The notes under the pieces were generated by a model that saw only the letters and a program-made list of their open reading frames with translations, made no database searches and was not told the DNA's origin. Below, in pieces: positions 21,914 through 31,960 of a stretch of 64,000 nt of DNA. The translations under genes and the position numbers were made by a program. The stretch comes from Marisediminitalea aggregata (GTDB taxonomy: Bacteria; Pseudomonadota; Gammaproteobacteria; Enterobacterales; Alteromonadaceae), in assembly GCF_900129565.1 (NCBI RefSeq), contig NZ_FQWD01000001.1, positions 868,001 through 932,000 of the forward strand, given 5' to 3'. Position 1 is the stretch's first letter. Each line of letters begins with the position of its first letter.

Positions 21914-22396
21914 TTAATCGCGGAAGTTATTAAACTGGAATGGTTGGCCGAGGTCGGCCCCTTTTACCAACGCAATGGCTTCCTGCAGGTCATCACGTTT
22001 TTTGCCGGTCACGCGCAACTGGTCGCCCTGAATGGCCGTTTGTACTTTTACTTTCGCGTCTTTGATCAGCTTAACGATTTGCTTGGCAACTGGCTGTTCA
22101 ATGCCTTCTTTAAACGCAATTACCTGACGGCAGTTCTTACCGGTTTGCGTGTGAGGTTTGCAATCGATTGAGGCTGTATCCAGACCGCGCTTTGCACATG
22201 CATTACGGAACATGGATTCCATTTGTTGCAACTGGAATTCGGCTTGTGCATGCATGGTGACTTGTTTGTCTTTGTATTCGAACTCAGCTTCTACACCACG
22301 AAAATCAAAGCGCGTCGACAATTCGCGGTTTGCGTTTTCGGTAGCGTTTCTGACTTCTTCCATATTGATTTCTGACACAATATCAAATGATGGCAT
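21914..22396 (-). CDS. yajQ: YajQ family nucleotide-binding protein
   Basis: 160 residues from ATG at 22396 ([18 protein letters not shown]). The family core [18 protein letters not shown] and the C-terminal [20 protein letters not shown] are clear. YajQ proteins have two ferredoxin-like folds that bind RNA or nucleotides; a Xanthomonas member is a cyclic-di-GMP effector. The role here is not proven. AAGGAAACCCTC precedes the ATG. Confidence 0.95.
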   Translation of the reverse strand: MPSFDIVSEINMEEVRNATENANRELSTRFDFRGVEAEFEYKDKQVTMHAQAEFQLQQMESMFRNACAKRGLDTASIDCKPHTQTGKNCRQVIAFKEGIEQPVAKQIVKLIKDAKVKVQTAIQGDQLRVTGKKRDDLQEAIALVKGADLGQPFQFNNFRD

Positions 22397-22420
22397 GAGG
22401 GTTTCCTTCTTATTAAACAA

Positions 22421-22438
22421 AGCCCGCAAAGGCGGGCT
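22421..22438 (-). terminator. Terminator downstream of yidC
   Basis: On the minus strand AGCCCGC-CTTT-GCGGGCT is followed by TTGTTTAA. It separates yidC from yajQ and overlaps the leader of yajQ, so it may also attenuate read-through into yajQ-mnmE. Confidence 0.7.
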
Positions 22439-22442
22439 CGTT

Positions 22443-22478
22443 CACAGTATCTGTTATACGTACAGATACTGTGGATAA
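22443..22478. repeat. Perfect 12-bp hairpin abutting a DnaA box
   Basis: CACAGTATCTGT (22443-22454) and ACAGATACTGTG (22462-22473) form a perfect 12-bp stem with a 7-base loop. The right arm runs into TGTGGATAA (22470-22478), a consensus DnaA box. It lies between the yidC stop and the yidC terminator. Confidence 0.6.
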
Positions 22479-22497
22479 ATGGATGACGCTGGCGTAC

Positions 22498-24162
22498 TTA
22501 TTTATTAATACCGCGTTTTTCCATAGAGGCATAAATCATTTTAGCCTGTATCAGCGTGATCACGTTACTGATCAACCAGTAAAGTACCAGACCCGCCGGG
22601 AACCAGATGAAGAAGATACTCATCATCACAGGCATCCATTGCATGATTTTTTGCTGCATAGGGTCGGTCATGGTAGTGGGTTGCAGCTTTTGCAGCATCC
22701 ACATACTTGCACCCGTTAATACCGGTAGTACAAAGTAAGGGTCCATTACCGACAAGTCAGTGATCCACAGAATAAAGCCAGCGTGACGCAATTCCACACT
22801 CTCTAGCAATACCCAGTACAGCGCCAGGAAAATAGGCATTTGTAACAGCAGTGGGAAGCAACCACCCATCGGGTTAACTTTTTCCTTGCGGTACAGTTCC
22901 ATCATCGCCTGAGACATCTTTTGGCGGTCATCGCCAAATCGGTCTTTAAGCTGTTGCATCTTAGGCGCCAGGTTGCGCATTTTCGCCATCGACTCATATT
23001 GCTTCTTGGTGAGCCAGTACATGGCGCCTTTTACGATGATAGTGATCAGGATAATAGCAACACCCCAGTTACCAACCAGGTCATGCAGAATCTGGAGTAA
23101 TTTGAACAGGTACTTGGAAATCATCCACAGTGGGCCGTAGTCCACGGTTAAATCCAGGCCTCGGGCAAGTTCTGCCAGTCTGTCCTGATCTTTCGGACCC
23201 AGGTACAAGGTGCTGCTCAGTGTAAGAGCCTGACCAGATTCAACAGTGGAAGAAGCGCCTTTGTAACCAATAATGGCGTATTGGCCATTCACCATAAGGC
23301 TGTACAAGGTGTTTGTTTCATCTTGTGGCGGCACCCAGGCTGACACAAAATAGTGCTCCAGCATACCAACCCAGCCACCTACCGTGGTTTCACGTAGCCT
23401 TTCGTCTTCAATATCGTCGAAGCCGTATTTGTTGTAGCGGTCGTCCTGAGTTGAATAGGCAGCACCACGATACGTTGGCATAAACATGTTTCCGCCTTTC
23501 TGTTCGGCGGTGGTTTGTTTTAGCTGTGCGTATTGTTCGAACTGAGCAGGCTGACCAGAATTATTGGTAATGGTGTATTCAACCTTCACGTCATTGCGGT
23601 CGCGATAAAACGTAAAGGTTTTGGTTACGCTGATACCGGCATTGCTTGACCAGGTTAATGGAACAGACAGTGAATCACCTTCCAGATCGTAATGCGACGA
23701 CGCTGCCTGATACAACGGGCGGCCTGAAGCGTTACCGTCCGGACCATCGCGTCCAACCAATCCACTTTGCGCTACATACAGTCCGTTTGCTGGGCGAAGT
23801 AAGCTGTAAGGCTCGTCAGAGTCCTGAGTAACCGGGAATTTCAACAAATCAGCTTCTACTACATCACCGCCAACCAGGTTGATGGTGAGGTCCAGAGTAT
23901 CTGTTGTTACTGTGATAGTGCTTTGCGAGGCACTTGCTGAAGCCTGCACCGCAGGTACATCATCGCTCAGCGCCAGTGGCACATCTTCGCTTCCGGTTGA
24001 AGGAACAGAGGTACTGGCTGAAGGCACGCCGGCTGCTACTTGTGTGGTGTCTTGAGCAATCGGTTCAATGGGCTTAGGACCGTAGTCTTCGTGCCATTGT
24101 TGCCAGAGTAAAAAGCTGACAAACGCGAGTGCAATAATGAGAATACTTCGTTGCGATTCCAT
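22498..24162 (-). CDS. yidC: Membrane protein insertase YidC
   Basis: 554 residues from ATG at 24162 (MESQRSILIIALAFVSFLLWQQW), the conserved first membrane helix; the frame extends 20 codons upstream but this is not typical. A long periplasmic P1 domain (about 30-340) is followed by the five-helix core, including LIQAKMIYASMEKRG at the end. YidC inserts proteins such as AtpE into the inner membrane. It follows yidD by 10 bases. Confidence 0.96.
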   Translation of the reverse strand: MESQRSILIIALAFVSFLLWQQWHEDYGPKPIEPIAQDTTQVAAGVPSASTSVPSTGSEDVPLALSDDVPAVQASASASQSTITVTTDTLDLTINLVGGDVVEADLLKFPVTQDSDEPYSLLRPANGLYVAQSGLVGRDGPDGNASGRPLYQAASSHYDLEGDSLSVPLTWSSNAGISVTKTFTFYRDRNDVKVEYTITNNSGQPAQFEQYAQLKQTTAEQKGGNMFMPTYRGAAYSTQDDRYNKYGFDDIEDERLRETTVGGWVGMLEHYFVSAWVPPQDETNTLYSLMVNGQYAIIGYKGASSTVESGQALTLSSTLYLGPKDQDRLAELARGLDLTVDYGPLWMISKYLFKLLQILHDLVGNWGVAIILITIIVKGAMYWLTKKQYESMAKMRNLAPKMQQLKDRFGDDRQKMSQAMMELYRKEKVNPMGGCFPLLLQMPIFLALYWVLLESVELRHAGFILWITDLSVMDPYFVLPVLTGASMWMLQKLQPTTMTDPMQQKIMQWMPVMMSIFFIWFPAGLVLYWLISNVITLIQAKMIYASMEKRGINK

Positions 24163-24172
24163 ACTGGGCTCT

Positions 24173-24442
24173 TTATTTTGAGTGTTTGTTATGTTCGTTG
24201 TGGGGTACTGGGTCGTATCCACCTGGGTGCAAAGGGTGGCATTTTAATATGCGTTTGATAGATAACCAACCGCCAATTAACAATCCGTGTGTTTTTAATG
24301 CGCCTAAGGCATAAACCGAGCAACTGGGATGAAACCGACATCGCTGTCCTAGCAGTGGAGAAATAAACCACCGATAGAAATAAATGATAAGTAGTGGAAT
24401 CGCAATTAATGCGAATTGCAGCGCTTTGCGAGCTTTTTCCAT
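24173..24442 (-). CDS. yidD: Membrane protein insertion efficiency factor YidD
   Basis: 89 residues with the signature [24 protein letters not shown] and HPGGYDPVP. It is a small membrane-associated protein near YidC. It overlaps the 3' end of rnpA by 37 bases, the normal arrangement in this family. Confidence 0.95.
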   Translation of the reverse strand: MEKARKALQFALIAIPLLIIYFYRWFISPLLGQRCRFHPSCSVYALGALKTHGLLIGGWLSIKRILKCHPLHPGGYDPVPHNEHNKHSK

Positions 24443-24765
24443 AACTTGTCCAGTACCGCATAGATTTCATCATTGGTTAAATTGTCTGCACCGGTTTTGC
24501 CAACCACCACTATATCAATATTGGGCAGCTGTTGGGTGCGATGACGAAAACTTTCTCGAATAAGTCGTTTGATTCTATTTCGCTGATTTGCTTTGCGAAT
24601 ACGCTTTTTGGCTAAGGTAATGCCAATGCGGGGGTGACCTAATTGATTAACTCTACCAAGGACGGTAAATGTTGGAGAAACAGCGGGAGTAGCGTTGTCG
24701 AAGACAAATTTAAAGTGGGAGGGAGTAAGAAGCCTTAACTCCCTGGAAAACTGATTTTCGCCCAC
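24406..24765 (-). CDS. rnpA: Ribonuclease P protein component
   Basis: 119 residues from a GTG start at 24765. The RNA-binding motif [18 protein letters not shown] is diagnostic. It assists the RNase P RNA in maturing tRNA 5' ends. It lies 15 bases after rpmH and is probably co-transcribed with it. Confidence 0.95.
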   Translation of the reverse strand: MGENQFSRELRLLTPSHFKFVFDNATPAVSPTFTVLGRVNQLGHPRIGITLAKKRIRKANQRNRIKRLIRESFRHRTQQLPNIDIVVVGKTGADNLTNDEIYAVLDKLWKKLAKRCNSH

Positions 24766-24780
24766 TTTTGGTAAATACCA

Positions 24781-24915
24781 TTAAGCAGAAAGGCGAGCAC
24801 GACCCTTAGCACGGCGGGCTGCAAGTACTTTACGACCATTTTTAGTCGCCATACGTGCACGGAAACCGTGAGAGCGTTTACGCTTTAGGTTGCTCGGTTG
24901 AAATGTTCTTTTCAT
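24781..24915 (-). CDS. rpmH: 50S ribosomal protein L34
   Basis: 44 residues: [20 protein letters not shown] at the start, then [18 protein letters not shown], then RLSA. This is the standard L34 sequence, very basic. It is the first gene of rpmH-rnpA-yidD-yidC and is divergent from dnaA. Confidence 0.98.
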   Translation of the reverse strand: MKRTFQPSNLKRKRSHGFRARMATKNGRKVLAARRAKGRARLSA

Positions 24916-25095
24916 GACCAAAGTCTCACTTATCGTGGTTAAACATACTTAATGCATCACGATAAAAATCTACCGCACTGCAAAAGGACGCTGAATTCTA
25001 GAGATCTAAAGGGCTTATGTCAATGCCAACCGCAGTTAAATTAACCAAATATGCAGTTTATTTTTATGTGGCGGCGAGTCCTGGAATCTGGTTTC

Positions 25096-25334
25096 TGTGA
25101 ATAACTCATTAGTCAAGTAAAATTATCCACAGATTTATTATTATTTTGCTTGATTTTGAGGTTGATCTAATGTGGATCCTGTACTGATCGCCTATACAGG
25201 ATCATGGATCTAATTTATGCGATCCAGATTGGGTATTTTGTTTTTTCTTTATTAAACATAAGATTAGCGATTTTGGTATAGAATTAATTCACGATCCGGA
25301 TTTACATTGGATCGAATAAGTAAGATAATCCACA
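25096..25334. promoter_or_regulatory. dnaA upstream region with DnaA boxes and GATC cluster
   Basis: The 557-base gap between rpmH and dnaA holds DnaA boxes TGTGAATAA (25096-25104), consensus TTATCCACA (25123-25131) and TAATCCACA (25326-25334). About ten GATC sites are scattered from 25162 to 25401. The arrangement fits self-control of dnaA by DnaA and Dam/SeqA. It could also be a relic or second element of a Pseudomonas-type origin, although box number is lower than in the mnmG-side oriC. Confidence 0.75.
25301..25329 (+). promoter_or_regulatory. Probable dnaA promoter
   Basis: -35 TTTACA (25301-25306), 17-base spacer, -10 GATAAT (25324-25329). The -10 overlaps the DnaA box at 25326-25334, so bound DnaA would block polymerase. 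A GATC lies in the spacer at 25310-25313. The leader to the dnaA ATG would be about 135 bases. Confidence 0.6.
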
Positions 25335-25472
25335 GGCTGTACGCAAAGATCGCGAATTTTGCCAATAAGCAGTAATAAAAGACATCTGCTTGTCACGTGA
25401 TCCCTTACACAGAATAAACTCTGAAAATCAATAAAATTAAAGCCCTCAGCTAGAACGGAGCATAATAATAAT

Positions 25473-26993
25473 ATGTCTTTATGGAATCAGTGTCTGGAGC
25501 GTTTGCGCCAGGAACTGCCGACTCAGCAATTTGTGATGTGGATAAGACCACTCACATCGGAACAGGACCACACTGCTGTTACCTTGTATGCTCCGAATCG
25601 GTTCATCCTTGATTGGGTGCGCGAAAAGTACCGTGACAAGATTAATCAACTGTTTAATGAATTCGCAGGCAGCGATGCGCCACAGTTGCGTTTTGAAGTT
25701 GTTCAGCGTCGTCCGGCTACGGCTTCCGGTCCTGTAAGCGCAGCGCAGTCAGCACAACCTTCTTCTGGTGCGACGCCAGCGATCCCCAGATCGTCGGTGA
25801 CTAATGCGAATAATATACAGCCTGCTCCGTCATTAGGTCAGCCTGTTCAACAACAGTCACCACCACCTCATCCTCAACACGTTGTTACTACACCACCAAG
25901 TCAGCTTAAGCCTGTCGTTAACAAGCAACCGACAGCCGCAAAAGTGGTGCCGATTCCGGAAGGGGTGAGTCATAAGAGCAACATTAACCCGAACTACCAG
26001 TTTGATAACTTTGTTGAGGGTAAAAGTAACCAGTTGGCGAGAGCAGCAGCCAGTCAGGTAGCGAATAACCCAGGCGGTTCTTATAATCCTCTGTTTATTT
26101 ATGGTGGTACGGGTTTAGGTAAGACGCACTTATTGCATGCGGTAGGCAATGGCATCATGAACAATCGCACAGATGCCAAAATTGTGTACATGCATTCAGA
26201 ACGTTTTGTACAGGACATGGTTAAAGCGTTGCAGAACAACGCCATTGAGGACTTCAAGCGGTTTTACCGGTCTGTCGATGCGTTGTTGATCGATGACATT
26301 CAGTTTTTCGCTAATAAAGAACGGTCTCAGGAAGAGTTTTTCCATACCTTTAATGCCTTATTGGAAGGCAACCAGCAAATCATACTGACATCAGACCGCT
26401 ACCCGAAAGAAATAGATGGGGTAGAGGACAGATTAAAATCTCGCTTCGGCTGGGGTCTCACGATTGCAATCGAGCCACCCGAGCTGGAAACGCGCGTTGC
26501 GATTTTGATGCGCAAGGCGGCAGAAAATAATATTCATTTACCTAACGAAGTCGCATTCTTTATTGCTAAACGTTTGCGTTCAAATGTTCGTGAACTGGAA
26601 GGGGCACTAAACCGGGTTATTGCTAATGCAAACTTTACTGGTCGCCCGATTACTATCGACTTTGTTCGTGAAGCGCTACGCGATTTACTCGCGCTGCAAG
26701 AAAAGCTGGTTACGGTTGATAATATTCAGAAAACGGTGGCTGATTATTATAAAATCAAAGTATCTGATATCCTGTCTAAACGACGTAGTCGTAGCGTTGC
26801 TCGCCCAAGACAAGTGGCAATGGCGTTGGCCAAAGAGCTAACAAACCATAGCTTGCCTGAATTGGGTAATTTGTTTGGTGGCAGGGATCACACAACGGTA
26901 CTGCATGCCTGCCGTAAAATAGAGCAGCTAAAAGAAGAAAGTCATGATATAAAAGAAGACTATAAAAACTTAATCAGAACACTGTCTTCTTAA
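25473..26993 (+). CDS. dnaA: Chromosomal replication initiator DnaA
   Basis: 506 residues. Domain I (about 1-80) for DnaB/DiaA contact, a Pro/Gln-rich domain II (about 85-165, longer than in E. coli), AAA+ domain III with GGTGLGKTH (211-219) and LLIDDIQFF, and domain IV with [15 protein letters not shown] that reads DnaA boxes. It opens oriC (17771-18180). GGAG lies 14 bases before the ATG, so the ribosome site is modest. dnaN follows after 33 bases. Confidence 0.98.
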   Translation: MSLWNQCLERLRQELPTQQFVMWIRPLTSEQDHTAVTLYAPNRFILDWVREKYRDKINQLFNEFAGSDAPQLRFEVVQRRPATASGPVSAAQSAQPSSGATPAIPRSSVTNANNIQPAPSLGQPVQQQSPPPHPQHVVTTPPSQLKPVVNKQPTAAKVVPIPEGVSHKSNINPNYQFDNFVEGKSNQLARAAASQVANNPGGSYNPLFIYGGTGLGKTHLLHAVGNGIMNNRTDAKIVYMHSERFVQDMVKALQNNAIEDFKRFYRSVDALLIDDIQFFANKERSQEEFFHTFNALLEGNQQIILTSDRYPKEIDGVEDRLKSRFGWGLTIAIEPPELETRVAILMRKAAENNIHLPNEVAFFIAKRLRSNVRELEGALNRVIANANFTGRPITIDFVREALRDLLALQEKLVTVDNIQKTVADYYKIKVSDILSKRRSRSVARPRQVAMALAKELTNHSLPELGNLFGGRDHTTVLHACRKIEQLKEESHDIKEDYKNLIRTLSS

Positions 26994-27026
26994 ATCTATC
27001 ACTAACAAAGGCGAGATAAGAATTCG

Positions 27027-28130
27027 ATGAACTTTACCATCAGCCGGGAAAATTTCTTACAACCACTGCAACTAGTGTCTGGTGCGGTTGAAAGACGTCA
27101 TACACTGCCGATACTGTCTAATGTACTTATTAAGGTTAGTGAAGGCGCACTATGGTTAACCGGTACAGATTTAGAGGTGGAGCTCATCTCTAGTGTTAAA
27201 TTAGAGGGTGATTTTGCCGAAGGTGAAATTACGGTACCGGCTAAGAAGTTATTTGATATTTGCCGTGGTTTATCTGAAGGCACAGAGATCAATTTTTCGC
27301 TTGATGGTAACAAAGCCCTAATTCGAGCGGGTCGTGGTCGTTACACGTTATCCACCTTATCTGCCAGTGACTATCCAAATCTGGAAGACTGGGAAGGTGA
27401 ATTAGAATTTGAAGTCTCCGGTGCAAACCTGAAACGCCTTATCGACAGTGTTCAGTTCTCGATGGCTCAGCAAGACGTTCGCTATTACCTGAACGGTATG
27501 TCTTTGGAAACAGAAGAGCATCTGGTTCGCACGGTTGCAACAGACGGTCACCGTCTAGCGTTATGCCGCATGGAATACACTGAAGCGACACTGTCAGCAC
27601 GTCAGGTTATCATCCCGCGTAAAGGTGTGCTCGAAATATCACGTTTGATCGAAGACGACGATAAGCTGCTGAAGATTCAGATAGGTGCAAACCACATTCG
27701 TTTGTTTTCGTCTGAATTTATTTTTACCAGTAAGCTAGTAGACGGTCGCTTCCCTGACTATCGCAGAGTGCTACCTAAAGACGGTGATAAAGTCATTATT
27801 GCGAAAAAGGACGTACTGAAAGACGCGTTTTCTCGTGCCGCTATTTTGTCTAACGAGAAGTTTCGTGGCGTTCGTTTGAACATATCTTCTGGCGAGTTAA
27901 AGATTACTGCTAACAATCCAGAGCAAGAAGAAGCCGAAGAGATTGTAGATATCGATTATGATGGTGATTCGTTAGAAATTGGTTTTAACGTTGCTTACTT
28001 AATCGATGTACTGAATTCTCTGGTATCGAATGACGTTAAAATTAACCTGACTGATGCTAATTCCAGTGCGTTAATTGAAGATGCTGCAGACGATGCAGCG
28101 TTGTATGTCATCATGCCTATGCGTCTGTAA
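27027..28130 (+). CDS. dnaN: DNA polymerase III beta sliding clamp
   Basis: 367 residues (E. coli 366). Three repeated clamp domains. The start MNFTISRENFLQPLQLVSGAVERRHTLPILSN and the C-terminal ALYVIMPMRL are diagnostic. The C-terminal tail forms part of the pocket that binds partner proteins. Directly downstream of dnaA. Confidence 0.98.
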   Translation: MNFTISRENFLQPLQLVSGAVERRHTLPILSNVLIKVSEGALWLTGTDLEVELISSVKLEGDFAEGEITVPAKKLFDICRGLSEGTEINFSLDGNKALIRAGRGRYTLSTLSASDYPNLEDWEGELEFEVSGANLKRLIDSVQFSMAQQDVRYYLNGMSLETEEHLVRTVATDGHRLALCRMEYTEATLSARQVIIPRKGVLEISRLIEDDDKLLKIQIGANHIRLFSSEFIFTSKLVDGRFPDYRRVLPKDGDKVIIAKKDVLKDAFSRAAILSNEKFRGVRLNISSGELKITANNPEQEEAEEIVDIDYDGDSLEIGFNVAYLIDVLNSLVSNDVKINLTDANSSALIEDAADDAALYVIMPMRL

Positions 28131-28156
28131 TTCAGGCCACATTTATCCTATATCAA

Positions 28157-28207
28157 AATGCCCATTGTGATTTGAAATGAGTTATTCAATGACAACGGGC
28201 ATTTTTT
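28157..28207 (+). terminator. Terminator after dnaN
   Basis: AATGCCCATTGT (28157-28168) pairs with ACAACGGGCATT (28192-28203) with one mismatch and is followed by a T-run (28202-28207). recF therefore probably has its own promoter or depends on read-through. Confidence 0.7.
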
Positions 28208-28262
28208 GTTTAGTGAATCCCACTATATTCTTTTTATCAAATGTATTTAGCCGGAGTGGTTT

Positions 28263-29357
28263 GTGTTACTGACTTCTCTAGCTTTAACGACTTTTCGCAA
28301 TTTCAATTCAGCTTCTTTGACGCCTTCGCCATCGTTGAGCATTATTGTCGGCAAGAATGGCAGTGGGAAATCTTCCTTACTCGAGTCTATCCATTATCTT
28401 GGATTTGGACGATCTTTCAGAACCAACAAGCATCAATCTGTGATTCAACGCGAGTCCAATGCCTTTACAATTTTTGCTCAGTGTGAAAATGAAGAAGGGG
28501 ACGTGTCTAAGATTGGACTAACCCGAAGTTTGTCTGAACAGTTTCAGTGCAGCATAAATGGCGAACATTCTAATCGACTGAGTGATTTAGTTAGCTTGTT
28601 GCCTGTTCAGCTATTTACACCACAGAGTACAGACCTGGTGATTGGCTCTCCGTCTGAACGTCGTCGTTTCTGTGATTGGGGATTGTTCCACGTGGAACAA
28701 TCTTATGCTGGTCTCATGAAGCAATATGCAAAAGTATTAAAAAATAGAAATGCATTGTTAAAGGTAGGAATCACTCAATCTAACGATAAGGAACAGATTG
28801 CGTACTGGGACCAGCAGTTGTGTATATTGGGAGATCGCATCGATTTACTGCGGAAATCCTATGTGGAACGTTTAATTCCGCTATTTAACCGCACTTGTGA
28901 GCAATTTCTACCTGAGTTTTCCGTAGAAATTTCGTATTATAAGGGGTGGGAAAAAGACCGCAGTTTAAACGAAAGCCTGTTGAATAAAATGGCTTATGAT
29001 TTAAAAATTGGACATACTTCGGTTGGTCCTCACAAAGCCGACCTAAGGTTTAAAGTGAATAGTGTGCAGGCCCAGGAGTTGTTGTCCCGAGGACAATTGC
29101 GAATGGCCGTAGCAGCTTTACAGTTGTCGCAAACAAAACTGTTTACTCAAGAGACGCAACGCCATGGGATATTCCTATTGGATGACATAGGCGCTGAACT
29201 TGATGCAGACAAAAGAGAAAGATTCATTGATGGCTTAATCGAGACGGGAACACAAGTATTTGTTACCGCCATTGAGCAAGAGCAACTTGAATTTGTGAAT
29301 AAATATAAAGACAAAAAGATGTTTCACGTGGAACATGGTAACGTGAGCGAGGAGTAA
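28263..29357 (+). CDS. recF: DNA repair protein RecF
   Basis: 364 residues from a GTG start preceded by CCGGAG. The SMC-like ATPase is marked by Walker A GKNGSGKS (30-37), the signature LLSRGQLRMAVAALQL and Walker B GIFLLDDIGAELDADKR. RecF with RecO and RecR loads RecA at gaps. Unusually the coding sequence carries two parS sites, so the peptide segments HVEQ and FHVEH are partly dictated by a DNA signal. gyrB follows after 7 bases. Confidence 0.96.
   Translation: MLLTSLALTTFRNFNSASLTPSPSLSIIVGKNGSGKSSLLESIHYLGFGRSFRTNKHQSVIQRESNAFTIFAQCENEEGDVSKIGLTRSLSEQFQCSINGEHSNRLSDLVSLLPVQLFTPQSTDLVIGSPSERRRFCDWGLFHVEQSYAGLMKQYAKVLKNRNALLKVGITQSNDKEQIAYWDQQLCILGDRIDLLRKSYVERLIPLFNRTCEQFLPEFSVEISYYKGWEKDRSLNESLLNKMAYDLKIGHTSVGPHKADLRFKVNSVQAQELLSRGQLRMAVAALQLSQTKLFTQETQRHGIFLLDDIGAELDADKRERFIDGLIETGTQVFVTAIEQEQLEFVNKYKDKKMFHVEHGNVSEE
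28684..28699. promoter_or_regulatory. parS centromere site 1 (inside recF)
   Basis: TGTTCCACGTGGAACA, a perfect 16-base palindrome of the TGTTNCACGTGNAACA class bound by ParB. It lies within the recF coding sequence, about 10.5 kb from oriC. Confidence 0.9.
29320..29335. promoter_or_regulatory. parS centromere site 2 (3' end of recF)
   Basis: TGTTTCACGTGGAACA, one base away from a perfect palindrome and identical to a common parS form. It lies 636 bases from site 1, near the recF stop. Confidence 0.88.
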
Positions 29358-29364
29358 GAACTAA

Positions 29365-31785
<2,421 letters not shown>

Positions 31786-31829
31786 CAAAGCGATTAGCAT
31801 CAGCACAACCTAATAAACAATGTAAATCA

Positions 31830-31858
31830 AAGCCCGGCTAGTAAGTCGGGCTTTTTTT
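31830..31858 (+). terminator. Terminator after gyrB
   Basis: AAGCCCG ... CGGGCTT stem followed by TTTTTTT, 45 bases past the gyrB stop. Confidence 0.85.
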
Positions 31859-31960
31859 GTCGACCACATCACTAAATGCGCCTTTTACTGACATAGTCAT
31901 CTCCCCCTAAGCGTGCTTAAATAACTCAAATAATCAAAAACAAAACGACTTGGAACTTTT

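Noticed and set aside
25390..25400. CACGTG core ahead of dnaA as a third parS
   Set aside because: Flanks (TTGT and ATCCC) do not fit the 16-base parS palindrome.
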